From NCBI GenBank assembly GCA_018333535.1, contig JAGXTA010000030.1:1-32026 (forward strand): DNA of 32,026 nucleotides, read 5' to 3'. The notes under the pieces are model-generated. The model was not told the DNA's origin, did no database searches, and worked only from the letters and a program-made list of their open reading frames with translations. Of the stretch, positions 21,197 to 28,818 are shown piece after piece (position 1 is the first letter of the stretch; every line of letters starts with the position of its first letter). Position numbers and translations under genes: made by a program. This stretch comes from Deltaproteobacteria bacterium (lineage in GTDB: Bacteria; Desulfobacterota; BSN033; UBA1163).

Positions 21197-23776
21197 ATGG
21201 ATTATATTAAAGATTTGACCCAAATCGTAGGTGAAAAAAATGTCAAGACCGATGAAATCGAGAGACTTTGTTACTCCAGGGATCTCTCGGTCCACGAGGC
21301 CGTTCCGGATGTCATTGCCTTCGCCAAGACGACAGAAGAAGTTTCAAAAATTATGTCTTTGGCTCAACTTGGAAAAATTCCTGTGACCCCCAGAGGATCG
21401 GGGACAAGCGCTGTGGGGAGTGCCTTGGCAGCCAAAGGAGGCATTTTACTCGACCTGAGCAGGATGAATCGCATTCTCGAGATCGACAAGGAGAACGGAT
21501 ATGTGGTGGTTGAACCTGGCGTCATATGCAACCAGCTCAATACGGCCATTGCCCCCACCCATTTTTTCCCCCCTGACCCTGGAAGTGCGAACCTCGCCTC
21601 CCTGGGAGGAATGGTCTCAACCAATGCCAGCGGAAATCGAGCGTTGAAGTATGGAACAACGAAAAACTATGTCTTGGGGCTGGAAGTGGTGTTGTCCGAC
21701 GGTCGAATCATTAATACAGGGTCGGTCTTGGGCAAGACTTCGTCCGGATATGATCTAACCCAGCTCTTCACCCAGGCCGAGGGGACGCTGGGGGTGATCA
21801 CCCGGATCATTCTAAGAATTCTCCCCGTCCCGGAATATATTGCCTTTGCAGAAGCCCGATTTCCCTCTACCCTGGATGCTGGAAAGGCGGTTCGGGAGAT
21901 CTTGACCTCGGGGATTGCCCTCTCTTCCTGTGAGATTTTGGATAAAGTGACGATTGATGTGGTGAATAAAGCAATGGGCCTCAATATTCCCGATCATGTG
22001 GGATGTCTTCTTTTTATCGAAATTGACGGAAATAAAAAAGCAGTTCAGGAAAACATAGAAAAAATTAATAAAATTTGTGAGGCCAATAATGGAATTGAAA
22101 ATAAATGGGAGGATGATCCTGCGAAACGTCTTAAGATGTGGGCTGCTCGCCAAGGAGTGGTTGCCTCTCTGTCGAAGGTCAAGAGAGGATCGAGGATGCA
22201 ATCGATTATGGATGACCCGGGAATACCGATCACTAAAATCCCGGAAGCCATTATGGAAATCAACAAAATCTCGCAGAAGCACCGTCTCCCCATCAATACC
22301 TTTGGCCACATCGGGGATGGGAACATTCACCCCATCATCATCTCGGATCCCAGAAACAAGGAGCAATGGAATACCATCAAAGAAGTAGCCAAAGACTTAA
22401 TAGACCTCACGATCCGGCTTCGGGGGACGCTCACCGCAGAGCATGGAACAGGAATGGCGAAATCGCCTTATATCAAGAAGGAGCTTGGGGAAACTCTCGA
22501 AGTCATGAAGGAAATCAAAAAAGCCCTTGACCCCAACAATATACTCAATCCTGGAAAGATGGGATTCGATGACTCCATTAAAGACATTTATGAAAATTTT
22601 GCCTTTCTTCCCCTTATGGAAAGGGCTGGTGAGATTCAAACCTTTGGTGAAGCGCTGGATAATGAGATCATGGCCTGTATCATGTGCGGATTCTGTCGAG
22701 CCGGTTGTCCCACATATACGGAGACTTCCCTCGAATCCATCAATGCGCGTGGAAGAGTGATATTGGCCTATCACCTGCTTACCGGGAGACTGAAGCCCTC
22801 AAAAGAGCTGGCGGAAAGATTTTACAAGTGCACCACCTGCTTGAACTGTAATGCCGTCTGCCCCGCAGGAGTCAAGGTTCCCGATATTATCCAGGCGGCC
22901 CGACTGAGATTGGTGGAGGCAGGATATCTTCCGCCCATCCACCGAACGCTCATGGAATCCATTGAAGAAAAAGGAAATCCTTTCGGGGAAGCAAGAGAAA
23001 AAAGGCGAGATATCTATCCCACGGAGTTCAAGCCTAAAGAAAAAGCCACCACCCTTATTTTTTTCGGGTGCGTGGCTTCCTATCAAGATATCAATGTCAT
23101 TCCAAGCACCTTGAAGATAATGGACAAGGCGAAGATCGACTACACGACGTTGGGGACGGAGGAGCATTGCTGTGGATATATCTCTTATCTGGTGGGGGAT
23201 CAAAAAGAATTCGAAAAATGTATCAAGAATAATAAACATCAATTCGAGCGGATGGGTTTCAAAGAAATGGTGACCACATGCGCAGGATGCTATCGAACCT
23301 TTAAAGACCTCTACCCAAAACACGATGGGTCTCTCGGCATTCCGGTTTACCATACGGTAGAATATTTGGGAAAACTCATCACAGACGGCAAGCTCATTTT
23401 CAAGAATGGGGCCAAAATGAAAGTAGCTTATCACGATCCATGTGACATTGGGCGGCATATGGATATCTATGATCCACCCCGAAATGTGATCCGGGCGATC
23501 CCGTCGGTAGAATTGATTGAATTTCCTCAGAGCAGGAATCTTGCCAAATGCTGTGGCGGGGGCGGGGGAATGAAGGCCTTCGATACCGACATGAGTTTAG
23601 AAATATCTTACAAGCGCGTTCAGCAGGTCTCCGGTATCGGAGTTGACCTCATTGTCTCTGCGTGCCCCTCCTGTAAGTCAAACTTACAAGTCGCCGCCGC
23701 AAGGCTCCGAAAGGAGAAAAAGGGCAAGATCAAGGTAATGGACATCACGGAATTGGTGGCTGAAGCCCTGGCCTAA
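21197..23776 (+). CDS. GlcD-GlpC-type FAD-linked oxidase / Fe-S fusion (D-2-hydroxyacid dehydrogenase-like)
   Basis: This is an 859-residue fusion from the ATG at 21197, which has AGGAG 7 nt upstream. Residues 1-460 are an FAD-binding type 4 (vanillyl-alcohol oxidase-like) oxidase: PRGSGTSAVGSALAAKGGIL, then PPDPGSANLASLGGMVSTNA with NRALKYGTTKNYV, and HIGDGNIHP near the substrate site. Two ferredoxin motifs follow: CIMCGFCRAGCP (C494-C504) and CTTCLNCNAVCP (C545-C555). Two CCG domains end it, marked by EHCCGYIS (about 656) and AKCCGGGGGM (about 784). D-lactate and glycolate oxidases have this layout. The substrate cannot be told. It would pass electrons to a carrier, perhaps ETF, quinone or the neighbouring Hdr complex. 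Confidence 0.87.
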   Translation: MDYIKDLTQIVGEKNVKTDEIERLCYSRDLSVHEAVPDVIAFAKTTEEVSKIMSLAQLGKIPVTPRGSGTSAVGSALAAKGGILLDLSRMNRILEIDKENGYVVVEPGVICNQLNTAIAPTHFFPPDPGSANLASLGGMVSTNASGNRALKYGTTKNYVLGLEVVLSDGRIINTGSVLGKTSSGYDLTQLFTQAEGTLGVITRIILRILPVPEYIAFAEARFPSTLDAGKAVREILTSGIALSSCEILDKVTIDVVNKAMGLNIPDHVGCLLFIEIDGNKKAVQENIEKINKICEANNGIENKWEDDPAKRLKMWAARQGVVASLSKVKRGSRMQSIMDDPGIPITKIPEAIMEINKISQKHRLPINTFGHIGDGNIHPIIISDPRNKEQWNTIKEVAKDLIDLTIRLRGTLTAEHGTGMAKSPYIKKELGETLEVMKEIKKALDPNNILNPGKMGFDDSIKDIYENFAFLPLMERAGEIQTFGEALDNEIMACIMCGFCRAGCPTYTETSLESINARGRVILAYHLLTGRLKPSKELAERFYKCTTCLNCNAVCPAGVKVPDIIQAARLRLVEAGYLPPIHRTLMESIEEKGNPFGEAREKRRDIYPTEFKPKEKATTLIFFGCVASYQDINVIPSTLKIMDKAKIDYTTLGTEEHCCGYISYLVGDQKEFEKCIKNNKHQFERMGFKEMVTTCAGCYRTFKDLYPKHDGSLGIPVYHTVEYLGKLITDGKLIFKNGAKMKVAYHDPCDIGRHMDIYDPPRNVIRAIPSVELIEFPQSRNLAKCCGGGGGMKAFDTDMSLEISYKRVQQVSGIGVDLIVSACPSCKSNLQVAAARLRKEKKGKIKVMDITELVAEALA

Positions 23777-23785
23777 TCGCATGAA

Positions 23786-23848
23786 ACAGGTTGAGGTTCA
23801 GGTTGAGGTTGAGTTTAAAGACTTAACCTTAGCCTCAGCCTTAACCTT
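23786..23848. terminator. Hairpin between convergent genes, built from GGTTGAG words
   Basis: The left arm repeats AGGTTGAGGTTCAGGTTGAG and the right arm reads CTTAACCTTAGCC and CCTTAACCTTTT, so the two can pair imperfectly over about 25 bp. On the plus strand it ends in TTTT after the oxidase gene, and it lies directly after the stop codon of the converging gene on the minus strand. A bidirectional terminator is likely. It is also one of several word-repeat tracts in this window. Confidence 0.55.
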
Positions 23849-24376
23849 TTAGGGTAACAGGTACTCCTCCCAGATCTCTTCCATCCGGTCGACCATTTCT
23901 CTGAATTCGTAGAGGAAGGTAATCTCGTCAAGGTATTCTTCAAGGGAACGGGCGGTGGAGGTCTCAACAAATCTCCGGCAGGTTTTTCTCAGGGCCGGAC
24001 GAAGCTGATCGCATCCGAACGCCTTGGTGAGTTTTTCATCAAGAGGCAGGTTGGAATAGGGTGTCTCCGACCGGTCATAAAATCTCCCATGGATACAGCG
24101 AAGGCATCTATTCTTTCTTAACTGAATCGCCCGATCGATCTCCTCATCTACTGCCTGTTGAATCGTCTTTTTGAGGAGGGAGACCCTCTCTTTATGACTC
24201 ATGGTCCTTGTCAACAGGACGATCTCCCTCTTCGTTTCCTCAATCGACCGGGAAATCCCGCCTTTTATAACCTCCGGAGTAAGGACCCGCTCCATCCGGA
24301 TCAATCTGACCTCCTGGAGCAGCAGTGCTTTGACCCCATATCTAAGAACCTTCCTCGATTCCTTATCCAATGGCAT
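23849..24376 (-). CDS. Unrecognised protein with four spaced cysteines
   Basis: This is a 175-residue protein that I do not recognise. Residues 1-88 are helical and highly charged (RSIEETKREIVLLTRTMSHK, then KKTIQQAVDEEIDRAIQL). Four cysteines follow: CLRCIHGRFYD (C91, C94), C122 and C133, with KTCRRFVE at the last. The C-terminal 40 residues are acidic and helical. A small metal or Fe-S site is possible. The start ATG lacks a clear ribosome site; an internal ATG (residue 28) is an alternative. It converges on the FAD oxidase and is separated from DUF454 by 310 bp. Coding bias and unbroken length argue that it is real. Confidence 0.6.
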   Translation of the reverse strand: MPLDKESRKVLRYGVKALLLQEVRLIRMERVLTPEVIKGGISRSIEETKREIVLLTRTMSHKERVSLLKKTIQQAVDEEIDRAIQLRKNRCLRCIHGRFYDRSETPYSNLPLDEKLTKAFGCDQLRPALRKTCRRFVETSTARSLEEYLDEITFLYEFREMVDRMEEIWEEYLLP

Positions 24377-24686
24377 AGAAGTCTATTACCAAAAAAAAGA
24401 TTTCTTGGCAATACTTAAAAACACTCTTCTTTTTGGAAATTGCCATAATTTCTGGTTTTTGGTATATTAGGGCAACGTCACAGAGGGGTGATTCACGTTA
24501 TTTATGAAAAGCTTTTTTAACATCGCTGAAGATAGGGCCATTTTAGAACACTTGTCTTGTATAAGGGGGAAGGGACGTCCATAAAAATATAAAATTCCTA
24601 TTCCCCCGGCAAAACCTTCCTCTAACTCAAACAGCGTGATATCGAGAGTCTCGTATAGGACTGATCTCTCGCAGACGGAGGATAAA
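24377..24686. other. 310-bp gene-free gap
   Basis: There is no convincing gene here. The left part is AT-rich and contains GGCAAT/ATTGCC (about 24403-24446) as a short inverted repeat. The right part (GATATCGAGAGTCTCG region) shows nothing I can name. It should contain the promoter of the unrecognised minus-strand gene, but no clear -35/-10 pair with good spacing was found. Confidence 0.3.
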
Positions 24687-25103
24687 TCATTCTCTTAACG
24701 TGGGGAGGGAGAGGAGGTAGATCGTTACGCCTATAGCGATCACAATCAAAATGATTCTAACGATGAGGGGATGGACGACAAAAATAACCGACGAGAAAAT
24801 GGTCAACCATATGAGGGAAATGGATAAGGCTTTTGCTTTTACTGGAATCCCCTTCCCTTCTTGATATGTTCTGATATATTTTCCAAACCACCGGTGATTC
24901 AGAAGCCAGCGGTAAAACCTTTCTGAACTCCGGGCATAGCAGGCCGCGGCCAGCAGGAGAAAGGGAGTGGTAGGCAAAATGGGCAAAAATATTCCAACAA
25001 TCCCCAGCCCAACAAAAAGTGTTCCGGCGACAATCAACACCTTCCTGATCAGGCTATTTCTATGAACCCTGTTGGATCCCCGGTTCCTTTGCACTTCGAT
25101 CAA
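24687..25103 (-). CDS. DUF454 (YbaN-like) inner-membrane protein
   Basis: This is a 138-residue protein with the DUF454 signature: GLGIVGIFLPILPTTPFLLL, then AAACYARSSERFYRWLLNHRWFG and YQEGKGIPVKAKALSI. There are three or four membrane segments (about 22-53 and 95-133). The family is widespread and its molecular function is not established. The basic N-terminal stretch (about 20 residues) precedes the first membrane segment; an internal start is possible. Neighbours give no functional hint. Confidence 0.85.
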   Translation of the reverse strand: MIEVQRNRGSNRVHRNSLIRKVLIVAGTLFVGLGIVGIFLPILPTTPFLLLAAACYARSSERFYRWLLNHRWFGKYIRTYQEGKGIPVKAKALSISLIWLTIFSSVIFVVHPLIVRIILIVIAIGVTIYLLSLPTLRE

Positions 25104-25170
25104 CCCCCTCCTGAGAAAAATCTAATAAATATTTATGAAAAAGGCAATGCCTGCCCTGTCTGTCATACAC

Positions 25171-25274
25171 TAATACAAACGCAGAATATAATTTGACATG
25201 TAGGGCAAGGCTTTAGCCTTGCCTAAAGCAACCCTGAAGGGTTGCCCTACAAAATATTTAATGCGTTTGTATTA
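25171..25274. mobile_element. 104-bp palindromic element with TAATACAAACGCA ends
   Basis: TAATACAAACGCA (25171-25183) and TGCGTTTGTATTA (25262-25274) are perfect 13-bp inverted repeats. Nested inside are TGTAGGGCAA / TTGCCCTACA, plus two hairpins, GGCAAGGCTTTAGCCTTGCC and GCAACCCTGAAGGGTTGC. The whole unit can fold into a cruciform with two lateral hairpins. It has no coding capacity. It looks like a small non-autonomous transposable repeat; no target duplication is obvious. Confidence 0.65.
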
Positions 25275-25312
25275 ATTGAAAAAGACTGAAGAAGAGTTTA
25301 GAATGATGGGTA

Positions 25313-26188
25313 ATGCATCTTCCAACCGCCATCCTTGAAAGAAAAAGGATTCAGAGAGTCATCTTCTCCATCCGGTCTTCCTCTCGTCAGAACATCTATC
25401 CCCTGATGGAGAGGGTCTATGAGATGGGAGGCTGGTGTTTTGATCTTCCGACGACCAAACATCTCGAATCTTTTAAAACACTGAGGGAGTCAACAGGAAA
25501 TGAGGGCTTAACGGGGTTTGGCCATCTTGAAGCGGAGTCTGGCGTCTCTCTCACGGGAAAACCTCTTCATCAGTTCGAATCGAAAGTGGTCTCAACGATC
25601 ATAAGAAGTGTCATCCCCCCGGATTCAGTCTGGAAACTTTTTCCTTCCCGCCCTTACGGTGAAGTATTGACACAGAAAGAGATTGACCGGATGACGTTTG
25701 ACCCATCTCGCTTTGACCAGGCCCTCTCCCCTTTTCAACTTAAGGAAACTCCATTTCTCCTGATCGGGGGGAAGTATGGCGACTGGCTATTGGGTCTGGG
25801 GAGAGGTGATCTTTTAAAGGAGATGGTATCGGAGGCAAGAAAGAAAGGATTCATCCCCATCTTCTCCGGCCAGTGGGCCACCTTTGTCCTGCCAAAGGCA
25901 AAACCCCTCGATGTGGCGGGGTATGCCATTCCTGTCAATAAGAAAAAGAGTCTGTTCGATCTGGAGCAGGCATGCAAAATGATCAAAAAATTTGATAAGC
26001 CCATCATCAGCCTCGACCCATTATCAGAGGGAGACCTTTTAGAGAAAGCGGAGGAGGCTTTCTCATTTCTTTTTGATGAGTTGAAAATACATTCCGCGAT
26101 TGCAGAAATTAACTCGGAAGATGAAGTCAAGAGCCTCTTCAGGGGGATGGAAAAAGTTCCCTCCCTCATCCCGTTCCGAAAAACATGA
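25313..26188 (+). CDS. Unrecognised 291-aa soluble protein
   Basis: I do not recognise this gene. The protein is soluble, with no signal peptide or membrane segment. Notable stretches are GLTGFGHLEAESGVSLTGKP, a central LIGGKYGDWLLGLGRGDLLKE, PIFSGQWATFVLPKAKPLDV and DKPIISLDPLSEGDLLEK. The alternation of such strand-like segments with helices would suit a TIM-barrel or similar alpha/beta enzyme, but this is only a guess. The ATG is preceded by a weak GATGGGT. Its 3' end overlaps the converging kinase-like gene by 23 bp, so one of the two may be antisense-affected by the other. Confidence 0.65.
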   Translation: MHLPTAILERKRIQRVIFSIRSSSRQNIYPLMERVYEMGGWCFDLPTTKHLESFKTLRESTGNEGLTGFGHLEAESGVSLTGKPLHQFESKVVSTIIRSVIPPDSVWKLFPSRPYGEVLTQKEIDRMTFDPSRFDQALSPFQLKETPFLLIGGKYGDWLLGLGRGDLLKEMVSEARKKGFIPIFSGQWATFVLPKAKPLDVAGYAIPVNKKKSLFDLEQACKMIKKFDKPIISLDPLSEGDLLEKAEEAFSFLFDELKIHSAIAEINSEDEVKSLFRGMEKVPSLIPFRKT

Positions 26189-26738
26189 TGGTTCCCGCTG
26201 TCAGAGGGATGGTGAGGTTATCGTCCAGAGGAATGGGAAGCGCCTCAATTAACGCTGCCCCTAATGCGGCAAAACTTCCTGATAGCCGGTCCAGGCCGGG
26301 ATAGATCCAGACGATGAGAAGGGATGATAAGAAGAAGGCCATCGTCCCTTCAAGCGTCTTCCTGAAGATCGGAACCCTTCCAAAACCCTTCCCTATAAGA
26401 GCTGCCGCCGTATCCGAGACAATGAGGATCAGCAAACTTGCAATGGCAATCGGCTTGGGAAAGAGTAGGATCGTCAGAATCGAAGCAAAGAGGAAATAGG
26501 TCGAACCCATCAGGGTCGGCGCCTCTTTTTCCCGGAGCACCCTTCCGAAAAAATGCTTCCGGAATAAGGAGGCCAATCCCGGGTGAAAATGGCGAAGAAG
26601 ATCGACCACAAGATACAACAAAAAGAAAGGGATGAGAAAAGTTAGAATGGCTGTATCAGAGGTAAGGCCATAGCCAATGGGAATGACCAGCGTAGCCAGA
26701 TGAACCGTCTTTCTCTTAATTTCAATGCCGGTAATCAT
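26166..26738 (-). CDS. Dolichol/phytol/diacylglycerol kinase-like membrane protein
   Basis: This is a 190-residue membrane protein with about six hydrophobic segments. It matches the CTP-dependent SEC59/DGK1/VTE5 family pattern: an N-terminal KRKTVHLATLVIPIGYG, ILIVSDTAAALIGKGFGR, FRKTLEGTMAFFLSSL and the C-terminal EALPIPLDDNLTIPL. Family members phosphorylate a lipid alcohol such as dolichol, phytol or diacylglycerol; the bacterial substrate is unknown. It converges with the unrecognised gene on the plus strand and their ends overlap by 23 bp. Confidence 0.82.
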   Translation of the reverse strand: MITGIEIKRKTVHLATLVIPIGYGLTSDTAILTFLIPFFLLYLVVDLLRHFHPGLASLFRKHFFGRVLREKEAPTLMGSTYFLFASILTILLFPKPIAIASLLILIVSDTAAALIGKGFGRVPIFRKTLEGTMAFFLSSLLIVWIYPGLDRLSGSFAALGAALIEALPIPLDDNLTIPLTAGTIMFFGTG

Positions 26739-26783
26739 TTCCCTCGTCTTTCATGTTTTACTGATCACTGCCTTCTGCCCTTT

Positions 26784-26840
26784 CTCGTCCTTCGTCCATC
26801 GTCTCTCTTCCCTCGTCTATCATCTATCGTCTATCGTCTC
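26784..26840. repeat. CGTCTATCGTC word-repeat tract
   Basis: The tract consists of short, slightly varied copies of CGTCTAT and CATCTAT (26813-26838), preceded by TCGTCCTTCGTCCATCGTCTC. It has no coding value and lies between rluB and the kinase-like gene. It resembles the other word-repeat tracts in this window in unit length but not in sequence. Confidence 0.6.
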
Positions 26841-26855
26841 GCAGGCTAACGGCTA

Positions 26856-27638
26856 TTAGTTCGGTTTATAAAATTTCCTCTCCGAACTCCCTGCCCGTCC
26901 GGCAGGCGGGCGAACTCCCGACTCCGAACAGATTTGTTTAAGCTTCTCCATCTCCTCATCGGTAAGAGAACGCAACTGGCCGACGGCAAGGTTTCCCAGC
27001 CTGACCGGTCCGAACCCCACCCGTTTTAACTTGAGAACGGGATGACCAATGGCTGAAAACATCCTCTTCACCAGATGGTTTCTTCCCTCTGTGACAACGG
27101 CTTCCACCCAGCTATGCTTCTCCATCTGACGGAGGATATGGGTAGAGACAACTCTCGCTTCTCCATCCTCGAGCATCACTCCCCTCTTCAAACGCATCAA
27201 CTCCTTCTTTTCAGGAACTCCTTCCACTTTGGCCCAGTATGTCCTGGGGATGGAAAACTTCGGATGGGAGAGATGATAGGCAAGATCGCCGTCATTGGTC
27301 AGAAGGAGAAGTCCCTCCGCATCGAAATCGAGGCGCCCTAACGGATAGACCCTCCATCTTATCCCTTTGAGGAGGTCCATCACCGTGGGCCTTCCTGCTG
27401 GGTCTTTCACTGTGGAGAGATAACCTTTCGGTTTATTCAAAAGGAGTGTGACCTTGGGCTCAGGCCGGAATAACCTTTTCCCATCCACCTTGATATGATC
27501 TTTCAGGGGATCGGCTTTGAAACCGAGTTGATCGGCCACCTTGCCGTTGACCCATACTCTTCCTTCAAGCATCATCCTCTCTGCTTCCCGTCTTGAGGCG
27601 ATCCCAGCCCTGGCTAATATTTTCTGAATACGTTCCAT
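26856..27638 (-). CDS. rluB: 23S rRNA pseudouridine synthase, RluB/RsuA family
   Basis: This is a 260-residue protein. The N-terminal S4 RNA-binding domain reads MERIQKILARAGIASRREAE with RVWVNGK. The catalytic domain contains LLLNKPKGYLST, the active-site motif YPLGRLDFDAEGLLLLTNDG (D104) and GRNHLVKRMFSAIGHPVLKL. It should make the pseudouridine at the RluB position of 23S rRNA, though RluB, RluE, RluF and RsuA are hard to separate by eye. The C-terminal tail (SGVRPPAGRAGSSERKFYKPN region) is encoded by a repeat of CTCCGAACTCC words and is probably a late extension. scpB is 310 bp upstream in the same direction, the usual order. Confidence 0.9.
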   Translation of the reverse strand: MERIQKILARAGIASRREAERMMLEGRVWVNGKVADQLGFKADPLKDHIKVDGKRLFRPEPKVTLLLNKPKGYLSTVKDPAGRPTVMDLLKGIRWRVYPLGRLDFDAEGLLLLTNDGDLAYHLSHPKFSIPRTYWAKVEGVPEKKELMRLKRGVMLEDGEARVVSTHILRQMEKHSWVEAVVTEGRNHLVKRMFSAIGHPVLKLKRVGFGPVRLGNLAVGQLRSLTDEEMEKLKQICSESGVRPPAGRAGSSERKFYKPN

Positions 27639-27948
27639 ATTAATTTTCTCATCCCTTGGCAGGAGACTGGGGCATAATCCCTTTTTGTCACTCTGAATTT
27701 ATTGATTCACATACGTTCATCACTTCGTGTCAGGATCTCGTAATTGGTTGAATTATGAGCAGTCTCACAATAATGACGACATTGATTTGTAAAATCCCTC
27801 CCCACCTCCCTTTTCCAAAGGGAGGGATTACCCCTCTTTGGCAAAGAGGGGCGAGGGGAGATTCCCCGATGTCTGTGTCAATTCAATTTTGAGACCCTTA
27901 ATAATTAGATCCTGAACCAAGTTCAGGATGACATTTTTATCAATTCCC
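27639..27948. other. 310-bp gap with two hairpin repeats
   Basis: There is no gene. CCTCCCTTT (27805-27813) pairs with AAAGGGAGG (27817-27825), and CCCCTCTT (27831-27838) pairs with AAGAGGGG (27844-27851). The left part, AAATCCCTCCCCACCTCCCTTT, has a close relative at 31741-31774. The stretch also contains CCTGAACCAAGTTCAGGATGA (27911-27931), another short inverted repeat. Any of these could reduce read-through from scpB into rluB. Confidence 0.5.
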
Positions 27949-28488
27949 CTATTCTGACACAGTCTCCGGAGGAGGCTCGATCTCCTTAAGAGTGGGAAGA
28001 TCGGAGAGGGTGTTGAGGTTGAAGAGTTCAAGAAAGGTTTTGGTGGTCCCATAGATGAGAGGCCGTCCCGGAATTTCTTTCCTGCCCACGACCCGGATCA
28101 GTCCCTTCTCCAGCAGTGAGCGGATCACCCATCCCGAATCCACGCCTCGAATCATCTCAATCGTCGGCCGAATCACGGGCTGCCGATAGGCAATGATGGC
28201 CAGCGTCTCGAGTGCGGATTGGCTTAACTTCACCGGCTTCGCTTTCTTCAACCGGTTGACCCATTGGGCCCATTGAGGTTTTGTCCGAAACTGGTATCCT
28301 CCTGCCACTTCCACCAGCTCTAACCCTCTGCACCCCTCCTCACAACCCTTCCTGAGCTGCTCAAGCCCATTTAAAATGGCTGTCTCATCCCATTCGGGAA
28401 GGACCTCTGTCAGGGTATCGAGTTTGACCGGAGACTCAGAGACAAATACAATGCTCTCGATTATTGGTTTAATATCAATTTCATTCAT
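27949..28488 (-). CDS. scpB: Segregation and condensation protein B
   Basis: This is a 179-residue ScpB, with two winged-helix domains. Visible features are the start IKPIIESIVFVSESPVKLDT, the typical AGGYQFRTKPQWAQWVNRLK, LSQSALETLAIIAYRQPVIRP and GRPLIYGTTKTFLELFNLNTL. It dimerises and binds the kleisin ScpA in the SMC complex that compacts and separates chromosomes. scpA, normally directly upstream, is not here; instead hfq lies 9 bp upstream, so scpA must be elsewhere or lost. Confidence 0.96.
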   Translation of the reverse strand: MNEIDIKPIIESIVFVSESPVKLDTLTEVLPEWDETAILNGLEQLRKGCEEGCRGLELVEVAGGYQFRTKPQWAQWVNRLKKAKPVKLSQSALETLAIIAYRQPVIRPTIEMIRGVDSGWVIRSLLEKGLIRVVGRKEIPGRPLIYGTTKTFLELFNLNTLSDLPTLKEIEPPPETVSE

Positions 28489-28497
28489 TTCCTTATC

Positions 28498-28731
28498 CTA
28501 TTTCTGTTCGTATAGTTCTACCCTCTCACCCGTGGTAATCGAGGAGATGGCGTGTTTGTAAATCAATTCATCCCCCTTGCTTCGAAGGATGAGGCAGAAG
28601 TTGTCAAAACTTTGGACGACCCCTTCAAGCTTACGGCCGGTGGTCAGCTCTACGACAACATGGCTCCGATCCCTCCGAATCCGGTTAAGAAACTGATCCT
28701 GAACATTGATCTGATTCTTCATCATCGCCAT
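28498..28731 (-). CDS. hfq: RNA-binding protein Hfq
   Basis: This is a 77-residue Sm-like protein. The N-terminal INVQDQFLNRIRRDR corresponds to the conserved Q-x-x-F-L-N distal/proximal RNA-binding start. Sm1 contains GRKLEGVVQSFDNFCLIL, and Sm2 is the diagnostic YKHAISSI. It forms a hexamer that pairs small RNAs with mRNAs. The first ATG has GGAGGG 4 nt upstream; a second ATG two codons later is possible. miaA upstream and hfq downstream is the standard order. The C-terminus is short, as usual outside gamma-proteobacteria. Confidence 0.95.
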   Translation of the reverse strand: MAMMKNQINVQDQFLNRIRRDRSHVVVELTTGRKLEGVVQSFDNFCLILRSKGDELIYKHAISSITTGERVELYEQK

Positions 28732-28818
28732 TTACCCTCCCTCCCAAAGGATTTCTGAAAAGAAATCTGTTTAATCTTTTTTAAAATCTGTGTAATCAAG
28801 AGAGTCCAGGCATTTTTC

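Noticed and set aside
24404-24446. Short GGCAAT/ATTGCC inverted repeat as an operator or terminator
   Set aside because: Only 6 bp with a long AT-rich loop; expected by chance.
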